DNA of 64,000 bases from Pseudomonadota bacterium (GCA_963204835.1 CAUJHJ010000003.1:1-64000); one strand, 5' to 3'. Positions 52,635-61,712 are shown, counted from the first letter of the stretch. A program made the numbers and translations. Notes: generated from the letters alone by a model not told the origin.

Positions 52635-54415
52635 AGCGCCGATTCCCACGACTTCGAGAGGCGCATGGCGGAATGGATGATGCCGACCATGCTGTAGGTC
52701 TGCGGGAAGTTGCCCCACAGTTCGCCGCTCCCCGGGTCGATGTCCTCGGAAAGGAGGCCCACGTGGTTGCAGCGGGCGAGCATCGCCTCGAACAGCCGCC
52801 GGGCTTCATCCCTGCGGCCGGCGCCGGCGAGCGCATTGATGTACCAGAATGTGCAGAGGTTGAACGCGACGGTCGGCGCACCGAAATCGTCGGCGCGATC
52901 GTAGCGGGCGAGGAAATCGCCGCGCTTGAGGCGCCGCTCGAGGAAGGCGAGAGTGCCGAGGAAACGGGGGTCTTCGTGCGCGACGAGGCCGATCTCGGGC
53001 AGCAGCAACAGGCTCGCGTCGGCGCCATCGCCGCCGAAGACATCGACGAAGCTGCCGAGCGCCTCGTTCCAGCCGCGTTCGAGGACGCGCGCGCGTACCG
53101 TGTCGGCGCGCGAGCGCCACAGCTCGGCGCCCGCTGCGTCGAAATGGGCGTGCAGTTGCGCGATGCGGTCGAGGGCCGCCCAGCACATGGCGCTCGAGAA
53201 GGTGTGCACTTCGTTGCGCGTGCGGAACTCCCAGATGCCGGCGTCCGGCGCATCGTGCAGGGCCCACGCGTGTTCGCCGAGCACGGTCAGCTGGCGCAGC
53301 GCGTCGCTGCCGGCTTTCTCGCGCAGGCGCTCGTCGAAAAAGGCCTGCATGGCCGACAGCACGACGGCGCCATAGGCGTCGTTCTGTCGCTGTCGCCAGG
53401 CGGCATTGCCGACGCGCACCGGGCCCATGCCGCGGTAGCCGCCGAGTGCGCCCGCGACCCGTTCCTCGACCGCCGACTCGCCGCTGATGCCGTAGAGCGG
53501 CTGCAGCGTGTAGTCGTGCGCGCCCGCCGCCACATTGACGATGAAGCGCAGGTAGGACTCCATCGTGCGGGTGGCGCCGAGGCGGTTGAGCGCCTTCACG
53601 GTGAAGAGGCTGTCGCGCAGCCAGCAGAAGCGGTAGTCCCAGTTGCGTTCGCTGGCCGGCGCCTCCGGGATCGAGGTGGTGAGTGCCGCGACGATCGCGC
53701 CGGTGTCTTCGTAGCTGCAGAGCTTCAGCGTGATCGCCGCGCGGATCACCGGCTCCTGCCATTCGAAGGGCACGGCGAGGGTACGCACCCAGTCGCGCCA
53801 GTAATCGGTGGTGCTCGCGAGGAAGCGTGCCGCGAGGCCGTCGACCGACTCGGCGATCGATTCGTCGGGCCCGAGCACGAACGTGAGCGGCTGCTCAAGG
53901 GCGAACCAGCGTTCCTCGGCGATGTAGTCGAGGCTCGCGTCGGTCGTGAGGCGCAGGTCGAGCGCGTCGCCGATGTAGCGCAGGTGATGGCTGCCGCGCC
54001 GGACGGCAAAGCCACCCTCGCCGTAGCGTTGCCGCGGGCGCAGGCGGACGCGCACACGCGGACGGCCCGCCGCGACCTCGATGGTGCGCACCAGCATCAT
54101 CGGGCGGAAATTGCGGTCGAACTGGCGAAAGCGCGGGCAGAAATCGACGATGCGCACCGCGGCGCCATCGGCGGCCTCGAGACGCGTCTCGACGACGGCG
54201 GTGTTGCGCAGGTAGCGCTGCGTGCTCCGCGCGTAACCCGTGAGTTCGACGTCGAAGTAGCCCTGGTCCGCGCCGTCGAGCAGGTTGCAGAACACCGGAT
54301 CGCCGTCGAGCCGCGGCAGGCAGGTGAAGACGTGCCGCCCGCGCCTGTCGATGAGCGAGGCGATCGAGCAGTTGCCGATGACAGCGAGGTCGAGGCTTGC
54401 GGCCGGGTCGTTCAT
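52631..54415 (-). CDS. GH15 family glycoside hydrolase (glucoamylase/trehalase-like)
   Basis: 594 aa, no signal peptide, so cytoplasmic. N-terminal beta-sandwich then an (alpha/alpha)6 barrel. ERNWDYRFCWLRDS, GPVRVGNAAWRQRQ and LLSEDIDPGSGELWGNFPQTYS match GH15 active-site regions. Some GH15 enzymes in trehalose loci hydrolyse trehalose; others act on glucans. It sits between otsB and otsA with overlaps at both ends, so a trehalose-related role is inferred. Confidence 0.9.
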   Translation of the reverse strand: MNDPAASLDLAVIGNCSIASLIDRRGRHVFTCLPRLDGDPVFCNLLDGADQGYFDVELTGYARSTQRYLRNTAVVETRLEAADGAAVRIVDFCPRFRQFDRNFRPMMLVRTIEVAAGRPRVRVRLRPRQRYGEGGFAVRRGSHHLRYIGDALDLRLTTDASLDYIAEERWFALEQPLTFVLGPDESIAESVDGLAARFLASTTDYWRDWVRTLAVPFEWQEPVIRAAITLKLCSYEDTGAIVAALTTSIPEAPASERNWDYRFCWLRDSLFTVKALNRLGATRTMESYLRFIVNVAAGAHDYTLQPLYGISGESAVEERVAGALGGYRGMGPVRVGNAAWRQRQNDAYGAVVLSAMQAFFDERLREKAGSDALRQLTVLGEHAWALHDAPDAGIWEFRTRNEVHTFSSAMCWAALDRIAQLHAHFDAAGAELWRSRADTVRARVLERGWNEALGSFVDVFGGDGADASLLLLPEIGLVAHEDPRFLGTLAFLERRLKRGDFLARYDRADDFGAPTVAFNLCTFWYINALAGAGRRDEARRLFEAMLARCNHVGLLSEDIDPGSGELWGNFPQTYSMVGIIHSAMRLSKSWESAL

Positions 54416-55206
54416 GGGGCACTCCCGCCGTGGACAGATGAAGATGCAGGGTTCGCGAGGCCCGCCAGCCAGGCGCGCACCGCGGCGGGCGTCGCGACCC
54501 GCCATGTCGCGGCCGTTTCGCCGGAGAGCCCGACGTGCACGGAGATGCCCTGCACCGAGTTGGCGTACGCGAAGGCGCTCTCGTCGGTGGTGTCGTCGCC
54601 GATGCAGACGGGGGTACGGTCCGCGAACGGCGCGCTGGCGCGCAGCGCCGCGATGCCGGTGGCCTTGGACAGCGTCGCAGGCTTCAGTTCGTAGACGCTC
54701 TTGCCTTGCAGCAGCACGAATTCGGGGCCTGCCGCGCTCGCGAGCCCCTCGAGCGCGCGGCCGATCACGCGGCCGTCCACCGTCGAGGCGCGGTAGTGCA
54801 GGGCGATCGCGACGCCCTTGTCCTCGAGCAGTGCGCCGGGCCATTGCGCGATCTGCGCAGCCAGTTCGCGGCGCACCCCGTCGAGTTGGCGCGCGAGATG
54901 GTCCGAAGTGCGCAACGGCCCGCCCGAATAACGCACTTCCGCGCCATGGATGCCGACTGCCGCAATCCGCAGGGGCCGAAACAGCCGGTCGAGCGCCGCG
55001 ATCGGCCGTCCGCTGACGAGGGCGAGGGCCCCCTCGAGCCGTGCCGCCACGGCGGCGAGCGCAGCGATGAGCCCGTCATTGACGACCACGGACTCGGGTG
55101 CCGCCGCGATATCGAGCAGCGTGCCATCGACGTCGAGGTACAGTGCGCAACGCCCGAGCGCCTCCAGGGGCAGCTCCCGCGGGAGGTCGATGGCGGCAGC
55201 CGCCAC
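54412..55206 (-). CDS. otsB: Trehalose-6-phosphate phosphatase
   Basis: HAD-family phosphatase, 264 aa. The nucleophile motif is YLDVDGTLLDI; LVSGRP, GIHGAE and CIGDDTTDESAF follow. GTG start; the stop overlaps the GH15 start. First gene of the trehalose operon, 3 bp after folD in the same direction. Confidence 0.95.
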   Translation of the reverse strand: MAAAAIDLPRELPLEALGRCALYLDVDGTLLDIAAAPESVVVNDGLIAALAAVAARLEGALALVSGRPIAALDRLFRPLRIAAVGIHGAEVRYSGGPLRTSDHLARQLDGVRRELAAQIAQWPGALLEDKGVAIALHYRASTVDGRVIGRALEGLASAAGPEFVLLQGKSVYELKPATLSKATGIAALRASAPFADRTPVCIGDDTTDESAFAYANSVQGISVHVGLSGETAATWRVATPAAVRAWLAGLANPASSSVHGGSAP

Positions 55207-55209
55207 CCG

Positions 55210-56067
55210 TCAGACTCCCTGGCGGCGCAGCGACGCTTCCAGCGTGTTACGCATCAGCATGGCGACGGTCATCGGGCCGACTCCGCCGGGCACGGGCGTG
55301 ATCCAGGCCGCCCGCTCGCGCGCGCCCTCGAACTCGACGTCGCCGACGAGGTGGCCGTTCCCGAGCCGGTTCATGCCGACGTCGACCACGATGGCGCCCT
55401 CGCGGATCCACTCACCGCGCACGATGCCGGGCTTGCCCACGGCGACCACGAGCAGTTCTGCGCGACGCACCTGTTCCTCGAGATTGCGCGTGAAGCGGTG
55501 GCACACGGTGGTCGTGGCGCCCATCAGCAGCAGTTCCAGCGACATCGGCCGCCCGACGATGTTCGAGGCGCCGATGACCACCGCATCGAGGCCGCGCACC
55601 GACAGCCCCTCGGCGTCGAGCATGCGGATCACGCCGTAGGGCGTGCACGGGCGGATGAGCGGATTTCGCTGCGCGAGGCGCCCGAGGTTGTAGGGGTGGA
55701 AGCCGTCGACGTCCTTCTTCGGGTCGATGCGGTCGATGACCGCGCCCTGTCGGACCTGGTCGGGCAGCGGCAACTGCACGAGGATGCCGTCGATGCGCGG
55801 ATCGCCGTTCAGCTCGTCGATCAGCGTGAGCAGCTCGCGCTCCGAGGTCGATTGCGGCAGGTCGTGCGCCACCGACAGCACGCCGGCTTCCTCGCAGGCG
55901 CGGCGCTTGTTGCGCACGTAGATCGCCGAGGCGGGGTTGTCGCCGACCATGACGACCGCGAGCCCGGGGCGTCGCAGGCCGCGCGCGATCGCCGCGTCGA
56001 TTTCGGCGCGGACCTCGGACTTCACCGCGGTGGCGATGCGCTTGCCGTCGATGAGTTTCGCTGGCAC
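55210..56067 (-). CDS. folD: Bifunctional methylenetetrahydrofolate dehydrogenase/cyclohydrolase
   Basis: 285 aa from GTG 56067, preceded by AAGGAG at suitable spacing; upstream in-frame codons are less likely. Motifs: [44 protein letters not shown] and [16 protein letters not shown]. Provides formyl-THF. Divergent from tRNA-Pro. Confidence 0.96.
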   Translation of the reverse strand: MPAKLIDGKRIATAVKSEVRAEIDAAIARGLRRPGLAVVMVGDNPASAIYVRNKRRACEEAGVLSVAHDLPQSTSERELLTLIDELNGDPRIDGILVQLPLPDQVRQGAVIDRIDPKKDVDGFHPYNLGRLAQRNPLIRPCTPYGVIRMLDAEGLSVRGLDAVVIGASNIVGRPMSLELLLMGATTTVCHRFTRNLEEQVRRAELLVVAVGKPGIVRGEWIREGAIVVDVGMNRLGNGHLVGDVEFEGARERAAWITPVPGGVGPMTVAMLMRNTLEASLRRQGV

Positions 56068-56113
56068 CCGGCGCTCCTTGGTGGAAAGGGGGCGCATTTT
56101 ACGGGATTGTGCG

Positions 56114-56119
56114 TAGAAT
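56114..56119 (+). promoter_or_regulatory. Possible -10 box for tRNA-Pro
   Basis: TAGAAT 28 bp before the tRNA start. No good -35 hexamer was found at normal spacing. Confidence 0.3.
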
Positions 56120-56147
56120 TGAGGACCGTTCACGCGGCAACCGGCGG

Positions 56148-56224
56148 CGGGGCATGGCGCAGTCTGGTAGCGCATCTGCTTTGGGAGCAGAGGGTCGCAG
56201 GTTCGAATCCTGCTGCCCCGACCA
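56148..56224 (+). tRNA. tRNA-Pro (UGG)
   Basis: 77 nt cloverleaf: acceptor CGGGGCA/TGCCCCG, anticodon stem TCTGC/GCAGA with loop TTTGGGA giving UGG, T-arm GTTCGAATC, discriminator A, and CCA encoded. Confidence 0.96.
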
Positions 56225-56242
56225 CATCCGGCCCGGTGCGTT

Positions 56243-56316
56243 GCGCCCGTAGCTCAGCTGGATAGAGCACCGGCCTTCTAAGCCGGGGGTCGCAGGTTCG
56301 AGTCCTGCCGGGCGCG
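56243..56316 (+). tRNA. tRNA-Arg (UCU)
   Basis: Acceptor GCGCCCG/CGGGCGC, anticodon stem CCGGC/GCCGG with loop CTTCTAA giving UCU, T-arm GTTCGAGTC, discriminator G. The next bases are TTC, so CCA is not encoded. 18 bp after tRNA-Pro. Confidence 0.95.
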
Positions 56317-56336
56317 TTCCTGTATCATCGCCCGCC

Positions 56337-57956
56337 ATGAAAATCACGACGCTTGCGCTCGCGGCGCTGGTTTCCTTCGCGCCTGTCCAGTCCGCGGTCG
56401 CCGCCGATGCGGCGGACGCCGCCGCTTCCGATGACTCGCTCAGCCTCTCGCCCCGTTTCCTGAAGGACGAGCGCTCGCTCACCCAGGGCAGCGTCACGGT
56501 GGGCGGCCAGAAGCTCGACTACCAGGCTGAAGCGGGCCTGCTCGTCGTGCATCTCAGCGACCCGATGGATGCCGACCCGCCGCTGCCGAAGGGCGAGCGC
56601 GAAGGGCCGCTGCCGCCGCAGCAGCCCGAAGCCGCGATGTCCTATGTCGCATACTTCAAGGGCAAGGCGGCCGATCCGCGCCGTCCGCTCACCTTCATCT
56701 TCAATGGCGGCCCCGGCTCCTCGACCATGTGGCTGCACATGGGCGCGTTCGGGCCGAAGCGGGTCATCACGCTGACCGACAGGCATACGCCTCCCGCGCC
56801 GTACCGCATCACCAACAACGACTACAGCCTGCTCGATGCGAGCGACCTCGTGTTCATCGACGCGCCGGGCACCGGCTTCGGCCACCTGCGCGGCAAGGAC
56901 AAGGAAAAGGCCTTCTTCGGCGTCGATCCCGATGCGGACGCCTTCGCGAACTTCATCGAGGAGTTCATCTCGCGCCACGGCCGCTGGAACTCGCCGAAGT
57001 TCATCTTCGGCGAGAGCTACGGCACGACGCGCGCGGCCGTGCTCGCGCGCGTGCTGCAGGACAAGCACCGGATCGATCTCAATGGCGTGATCTTCCTGTC
57101 GCAGATCCTGTCGTTCGACAACAGCGTCGATGAGCCGCAATTCAATCCGGGCGTCGACCAGTCCTACGCGCTCGCGCTGCCGACCTACGCGGCGTCGGCC
57201 TGGTACCACAAGCGCCTGCCGGAGCCGCGTGCCGAACTCGCGCCCTTCCTCAAGGAAGTCGAGGCGTTCGCGCTCGGCGATTACCTGACCGCGCTCGCCG
57301 CGGGCGCGAAACTCGATGCTGCGCGCCGTGCCACCGTCGCGCAGCAGCTGCACCGCTACACGGGGCTGCCGCTCGATTACATCGAGCGCGCGAACCTGCG
57401 CATCAACGGCGGCGAGTTCGACAAGACGCTGCTCGGCAGCGACCTCACGGCCGGCCGGCTCGACAGCCGCTTCTCGGGCCCGACGCTCGACCCGTTGAGC
57501 CAGGAAGCGCAGTACGACCCGCAGGCCTCGGCGATCTCCTCGGCCTATGTGTCGGCGTACAACGAGTATGTCCGCGGTACGCTCAAGTTCGGCGAGGGCA
57601 AGCGCTTCAAGGCCTTCGCGAGCCTGTGGCGGACATGGGATTACCTGCACCAGCCGCCGGGCGCGGGCACGAAGGTGCAGAGCGCCACCAATGTGATGCC
57701 CGACCTTGCCGTGGCGATGCAGAGGAACCCGAACCTCAAGGTGCAGATGCACGGCGGCTACTACGACCTCGCGACGCCGTATTTCGCGGCCGAGTACGAG
57801 CTGTCCCAGTTGCCGATCCAGGCCTCGCTGCAGGCGAACATCGAGACGCACCTCTACGAGTCCGGCCACATGGTGTATGCGCGCGATGCCGACCTGAAGG
57901 CGCTGCACGACAGCACCGCCGCCTTCATCCGCAAGGCGAGCAACGACGGAGGTTGA
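56337..57956 (+). CDS. S10 family serine carboxypeptidase, exported
   Basis: 539 aa. Signal peptide of about 22 residues ending SAVAA. Motifs FNGGPGSSTMWLHMGAFGP, catalytic serine in FGESYGTTRAA (S227), aspartate in GGYYDLATPY and histidine in YESGHMVYA. Family members remove C-terminal residues at acidic pH. It lies between the Pro/Arg and His/Lys tRNA pairs. Confidence 0.93.
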   Translation: MKITTLALAALVSFAPVQSAVAADAADAAASDDSLSLSPRFLKDERSLTQGSVTVGGQKLDYQAEAGLLVVHLSDPMDADPPLPKGEREGPLPPQQPEAAMSYVAYFKGKAADPRRPLTFIFNGGPGSSTMWLHMGAFGPKRVITLTDRHTPPAPYRITNNDYSLLDASDLVFIDAPGTGFGHLRGKDKEKAFFGVDPDADAFANFIEEFISRHGRWNSPKFIFGESYGTTRAAVLARVLQDKHRIDLNGVIFLSQILSFDNSVDEPQFNPGVDQSYALALPTYAASAWYHKRLPEPRAELAPFLKEVEAFALGDYLTALAAGAKLDAARRATVAQQLHRYTGLPLDYIERANLRINGGEFDKTLLGSDLTAGRLDSRFSGPTLDPLSQEAQYDPQASAISSAYVSAYNEYVRGTLKFGEGKRFKAFASLWRTWDYLHQPPGAGTKVQSATNVMPDLAVAMQRNPNLKVQMHGGYYDLATPYFAAEYELSQLPIQASLQANIETHLYESGHMVYARDADLKALHDSTAAFIRKASNDGG

Positions 57957-57980
57957 GCGTTACGCGGGCACTGGTATACT
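57953..57980 (+). promoter_or_regulatory. Promoter for the tRNA-His/tRNA-Lys pair
   Basis: TTGAGC (57953-57958) and TATACT (57975-57980) with a 16-bp spacer; the -35 overlaps the stop codon of the S10 peptidase gene. Confidence 0.5.
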
Positions 57981-57994
57981 CGCCGCCCCCTGAC

Positions 57995-58068
57995 GGTGGA
58001 CGTAGCTCAGTTGGTAGAGCCCCGGGTTGTGATCCCGGCCGTCGTGGGTTCGAGTCCCATCGTCCACC
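57995..58068 (+). tRNA. tRNA-His (GUG)
   Basis: Acceptor GTGGACG/CGTCCAC with the extra 5' G (G-1) opposite discriminator C, anticodon stem CCGGG/CCCGG with loop TTGTGAT giving GUG. The following bases are CCG, so CCA is not encoded. Confidence 0.95.
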
Positions 58069-58080
58069 CCGGTTTTTGCA

Positions 58081-58156
58081 GGGCCGTTAGCTCAGTTGGT
58101 AGAGCAGGAGACTCTTAATCTCTTGGTCGTAGGTTCGAATCCTACACGGCCCACCA
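58081..58156 (+). tRNA. tRNA-Lys (CUU)
   Basis: 76 nt: acceptor GGGCCGT/ACGGCCC, anticodon loop CTCTTAA giving CUU, discriminator A and encoded CCA. 12 bp after tRNA-His. Confidence 0.95.
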
Positions 58157-58175
58157 CCCGCCCCTGATCGATACC

Positions 58176-58201
58176 GGACCCGCCGCGCCTGCGGCCGGTC
58201 C
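58176..58201 (+). terminator. GC-rich hairpin after tRNA-Lys
   Basis: GGACC-C-GCCGC pairs with GCGGC-C-GGTCC around GCCT, one C-C mismatch. No T-run follows, so termination there is only possible. Confidence 0.35.
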
Positions 58202-58218
58202 GCCTGATCGATATCAAG

Positions 58219-58249
58219 TCGATACCGTTATATATTTGAGAATATAACG
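58219..58249 (+). promoter_or_regulatory. ModE-type operator overlapping the TonB-receptor promoter
   Basis: CGTTATAT (58226-58233) and ATATAACG (58242-58249) form a perfect 8-bp inverted repeat with an 8-bp centre, the size and sequence of known ModE operators. A possible promoter, TCGATA (58219-58224) and TATAAC (58243-58248) with an 18-bp spacer, lies under it, so bound ModE would block transcription. A ModE gene is encoded 2.6 kb away. Confidence 0.7.
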
Positions 58250-58292
58250 AAGCATTGCGCCGTCTGGCGTCGTACAGGAAAGGATATTGCGA

Positions 58293-60302
58293 ATGCCCAC
58301 TCGTCGATCCGGGCCCGTGGCCCGCCGTATGCCCGCCTGCGTGCTGATTTCGGCATGCGCGTGCGTCACGGGGCAGGCGGCCGAGGCCGTGCAGGAAGAG
58401 GGCGGGCCCTTTGCCCTGGGCGTCGTCGAAGTGGTGGCGCGGCGCCTGCCGGCGAGCTCTGCCGACGAGGGCGGGAAGGCGGCGATGGTCACGCGCGATG
58501 ACATGGAGCGCTTCAATCGCGACAACGTCGGCGATGCCCTCAACCTGCTCGCGGGCGTGGCGGTCTCGACCAACTCGCGCAACGAAAAGACGCTGACCGT
58601 GCGCGGATTCGATTCGCGACAGGTGCCGCTCTACATCGACGGCATCCCCGTGTACGTGCCCTACGACGGTTACGTGGACTTCGACCGCTTCACCACCGCG
58701 GACCTCGCGGGCATCCAGCTGAGCAAGGGCTTCAGTTCCGTCGCCTACGGTCCCAACGCACTGGGCGGCGCGATCAATCTCGTCTCGCGCCGGCCCGGGC
58801 GCGCGTTCGAGGGTGATTTCACGGCGGGACTCGGCCGGGCGGGCGAGCAGCAGGCGGCGCTCAATCTCGGGGCGAAGCGCGGCGCGTGGTACGCCCAGGC
58901 GGGCGCTGCGTGGATCGAGAGCGACGGCTTCATCCTGCCGTCCGATTTCACGCCGACCGGGACGGAGGACGGTGGCCTGCGCGAAAATGCCTCCCGCAAG
59001 GACAGCAAGCTGTCCTTCAAGATCGGATTTGCGCCCGCGGCGGGCAGCGAGTATGCGGTCAGTTACTACCGCCAGGACGGCGAAAAGGGCCAGCCGCCCT
59101 CCACCGATCCCGCGGCGGCGCGCTACTGGCGCTGGCCCTACTGGGACAAGGAAAGCCTCTACTTCCTGTCGGACACCGCCCTTGGCGCGAGCGAGTCGTT
59201 GAAGCTGCGGCTCTACTTCGATCGCTACGGCAACGAGGTCGATTCCTACACCGACGGCACCTACACGACGCTCAGGACGAGCGGGCGTGGCAGCGTCAGC
59301 ACCGGGCGCAGCATCTACGCGGACCGTACCGACGGCGGCTCGATCGCCCTCGAGTCGGTGCGCTTCGCGCGCCACAGCCTGCGCGTGGTGGGGCACTACA
59401 AGTCCGACGAACATCGCGAGCGCGATGCCAACGGCACGCTCGGATCGCACTACGAGGACGAACTGCTCTCCATCGGCGCGGAGGACCGCTTCGATCTGGG
59501 TTCGCGCACGGCCCTGTCCTTCGGCGCCGCGCATCACGAGCTCAAGCCGAAGGTCGTCTTCAATGCGGGCAATCCCTATTCGCTGCCCGGATCGCTCTCC
59601 GCGACGGATGCGCAGGCGGGTGTCTACTTCGCCTGGTCGCCGGCCGCACGCCTGCACCTGACGGTCGCCCGCAAGTCCCGGCTGCCGACGCTGAAGGATC
59701 GCTACTCGGCGCGCCTCGGCACCTTCATCGAGAATCCGTCGCTCGGGCGGGAGGTCGCCATCAACTACGAACTCGGCCTGCGCGGGAATCCGTGGGAGCG
59801 CGCGGAACTGGCGACGGCAATCTTCTACAGCGACATCTCCGACAAGATCCAGGCGGTCAGGAACGTCCAGGGCAACCTCTCGCAGATGCAGAACATCGGC
59901 GAGGTGAGGGCGGCGGGCGTCGAGCTCGAATGGCACGTCATGCCGGCGGCCTGGCTCGAATTCGGCGGTGCCTACACTTACCTCGACATCGACAATCGCA
60001 GCAATCCGGGGGTGCGCATCACCGATGTGCCGGCGCACAAGCTGACAGCCCACGCGCTGCTTCGCCCCCCTTTCCCGGTCGAACTGGTAGCGTTCGCCGA
60101 GCGCGACAGCAGCCGCTGGTCTTCGGATGTCGCGAACCTCGATGGCTTCACGGTGCTCAACCTGAAAGCCGTCTACCGGGCGCCACGCGGCGCGAGCCTC
60201 GAGTTCGGCGTCGACAACGTCACGGACGAGGCCTATGCGCTCTCCGACGGCTTCCCCGCGGCTGGCCGCAGCTGGTTCGCGACTGCCCGATTCAGGTTCT
60301 GA
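58293..60302 (+). CDS. TonB-dependent outer-membrane receptor
   Basis: 669 aa. Probable signal peptide (about 1-30). Plug domain with DALNLLAGVAVSTN, LTVRGFDSRQVPLYIDGIPVY and YGPNALGGAINLVSRRPG, then a 22-strand barrel ending in aromatic ARFRF as expected for outer-membrane insertion. GVVEVVA near residue 42 may be the TonB box. Ligand is not evident from sequence, but the ModE-type operator in its promoter and the molybdopterin-fold gene 22 bp downstream suggest molybdate, tungstate or a complex of them. Start: ATG at 58293 after AGGAAAGG; a TTG two codons earlier is possible. Confidence 0.92.
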   Translation: MPTRRSGPVARRMPACVLISACACVTGQAAEAVQEEGGPFALGVVEVVARRLPASSADEGGKAAMVTRDDMERFNRDNVGDALNLLAGVAVSTNSRNEKTLTVRGFDSRQVPLYIDGIPVYVPYDGYVDFDRFTTADLAGIQLSKGFSSVAYGPNALGGAINLVSRRPGRAFEGDFTAGLGRAGEQQAALNLGAKRGAWYAQAGAAWIESDGFILPSDFTPTGTEDGGLRENASRKDSKLSFKIGFAPAAGSEYAVSYYRQDGEKGQPPSTDPAAARYWRWPYWDKESLYFLSDTALGASESLKLRLYFDRYGNEVDSYTDGTYTTLRTSGRGSVSTGRSIYADRTDGGSIALESVRFARHSLRVVGHYKSDEHRERDANGTLGSHYEDELLSIGAEDRFDLGSRTALSFGAAHHELKPKVVFNAGNPYSLPGSLSATDAQAGVYFAWSPAARLHLTVARKSRLPTLKDRYSARLGTFIENPSLGREVAINYELGLRGNPWERAELATAIFYSDISDKIQAVRNVQGNLSQMQNIGEVRAAGVELEWHVMPAAWLEFGGAYTYLDIDNRSNPGVRITDVPAHKLTAHALLRPPFPVELVAFAERDSSRWSSDVANLDGFTVLNLKAVYRAPRGASLEFGVDNVTDEAYALSDGFPAAGRSWFATARFRF

Positions 60303-60324
60303 AACTCATCGCAAAGGAGTACCC

Positions 60325-60870
60325 ATGATGCTTTGTTCGCGGCGCAGCCTGCTCGCCCTGGCTGCCATTTCAGTGGGCGCGACGGCCATCGGCGCGCCCG
60401 CGCAGTCCGATCGCGCGGCGCTGGTCACGACATCGATCACGGTCAGCGGGGCCGTCGAGAATTCGCTCACGCTCGGGGTCGACGACCTGAGGGCGTTTCC
60501 AACGCAGAAGGTGAGCGAGGTGCCGCTCGTGTGCCAGTCCGGGGCGAACGTCGGCAAGATCGAGAATTTCAGGGGCGTGCGCCTGCGTGACATCCTCGAG
60601 AAGGCGAATGTGGTGGCGCCTGCCCACAACGACGTCAAGAAGATGGTGGTCATCGCGGGTGCGAGCGACGGCTATCGGGTGGTCTTCTCGTGGAGCGAGA
60701 TCTTCAACTCGCCCGTCGGCGAGGGGGTCTACGTGTTCTTCGAGAAGGACGGCATGCCGCTCGCGGACGACCAGGGGCGGATCGCCATGGTTTCGACGAA
60801 GGACCTGCGAACCGGGCCGCGGCACGTGAAATGGCTCAAGGACATCGAGGTCCGCAAGATCGTCGACTGA
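60325..60870 (+). CDS. Exported molybdopterin-binding-fold protein (sulfite oxidase-like domain)
   Basis: 181 aa. MMLCSRRSLLALAAISVGATA contains a twin-arginine-like motif (SRRSLL) before a hydrophobic core, suggesting Tat export. The mature part is a small version of the oxidoreductase molybdopterin-binding domain, with the expected cysteine in VPLVCQSGANVG followed by FRGVRLRDILEKA. It is shorter than sulfite oxidase or MsrP, so it may bind rather than catalyse. AAAGGAG precedes the start. In an operon with the TonB receptor. Confidence 0.85.
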   Translation: MMLCSRRSLLALAAISVGATAIGAPAQSDRAALVTTSITVSGAVENSLTLGVDDLRAFPTQKVSEVPLVCQSGANVGKIENFRGVRLRDILEKANVVAPAHNDVKKMVVIAGASDGYRVVFSWSEIFNSPVGEGVYVFFEKDGMPLADDQGRIAMVSTKDLRTGPRHVKWLKDIEVRKIVD

Positions 60871-60875
60871 CCCGG

Positions 60876-61688
60876 TCAGCTGGGTACGCCGATGATGACG
60901 CTGGATGCCTTGAACAGGGCGGAGGCCGCGCTGCCGGGCTTGAGCGCAAGCGCGTCGCAGCTTTCGTTGGTGATGATCGCGGCGACCGCGATGCCACCCG
61001 ACAGGTCGATTCGCACCTCGGAATTCACGGCTCCCGGCAGCACGCGTGAAACGGTGCCGGCGAGGCAATTGCGGGCGGAATAGCGCGCGCCCGCGGCGTC
61101 GGCCACGACAATGACGGAAGACGACTTGATGAGCGCGTAGGCTTCCAATCCGGGGCGCAGCCCGAGGTTCTCGCTGCTCTCGTGGGTCACGATCGCCACG
61201 ATGGCGTGACCGCCCGCTACCTGCAGGCTCACTTCATCGTTCACTGCGCCGCGGCGGATGGCACTGATCGTGCCGAAGAACTGGTTGCGTGCGCTGGTTC
61301 TCATGGCCATGGCCCTCAGCAGGAAATAGTCGTCCGCGATGCCGCGGGTCTGCAGGTTCAGCAGCTCGACGAAGCGCTTGTGCTCGCGCTCGATGATGCG
61401 GAAGTTGTCCACGAGCCGCTGGCCGCGCTCGGTGAGGCGGGTGCCACCGCCGCCCCGGCCGCCGGTGACGCGCTCGACCAGGGGCTCGCGGGCGAGGTCA
61501 TTCATCGCATCGACCGCATCCCAGGCGGCCTTGTAGCTCATGCCGATGGATTTCGCCGCCCGCGTGATCGAGCCGCTGGCGGCGATCGCGTCGAGCAGGG
61601 CAATCTGGCGCTCGCCGCCGAACGGCTGCTGGCCGACCGACATCCAGACCGAGCCCTGCAGTTCCAGCGTTCGATTGCCACGCGCCAT
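60876..61688 (-). CDS. modE: Molybdate-responsive regulator ModE
   Basis: 270 aa. N-terminal winged helix with GSITRAAKSIGMSYKAAWDAVDAMN, then two molybdate-binding TOBE (Mop) repeats, starting near TSARNQFFGTISAIRRGAVNDEV and YSARNCLAGTVSRVLPGAVNSEV. Molybdate-bound ModE dimers repress transport genes and can activate Mo-enzyme genes. Convergent with the molybdopterin-fold gene, stops 5 bp apart. modABC is not in the window. Confidence 0.95.
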   Translation of the reverse strand: MARGNRTLELQGSVWMSVGQQPFGGERQIALLDAIAASGSITRAAKSIGMSYKAAWDAVDAMNDLAREPLVERVTGGRGGGGTRLTERGQRLVDNFRIIEREHKRFVELLNLQTRGIADDYFLLRAMAMRTSARNQFFGTISAIRRGAVNDEVSLQVAGGHAIVAIVTHESSENLGLRPGLEAYALIKSSSVIVVADAAGARYSARNCLAGTVSRVLPGAVNSEVRIDLSGGIAVAAIITNESCDALALKPGSAASALFKASSVIIGVPS

Positions 61689-61712
61689 GCGGTTGCCTGG
61701 CCCTTGTACGCC

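Noticed and set aside
58092-60053. 653-codon minus-strand frame over the TonB receptor and tRNA-Lys
   Set aside because: It overlaps a tRNA and a well-supported receptor gene, and has no recognisable domain.
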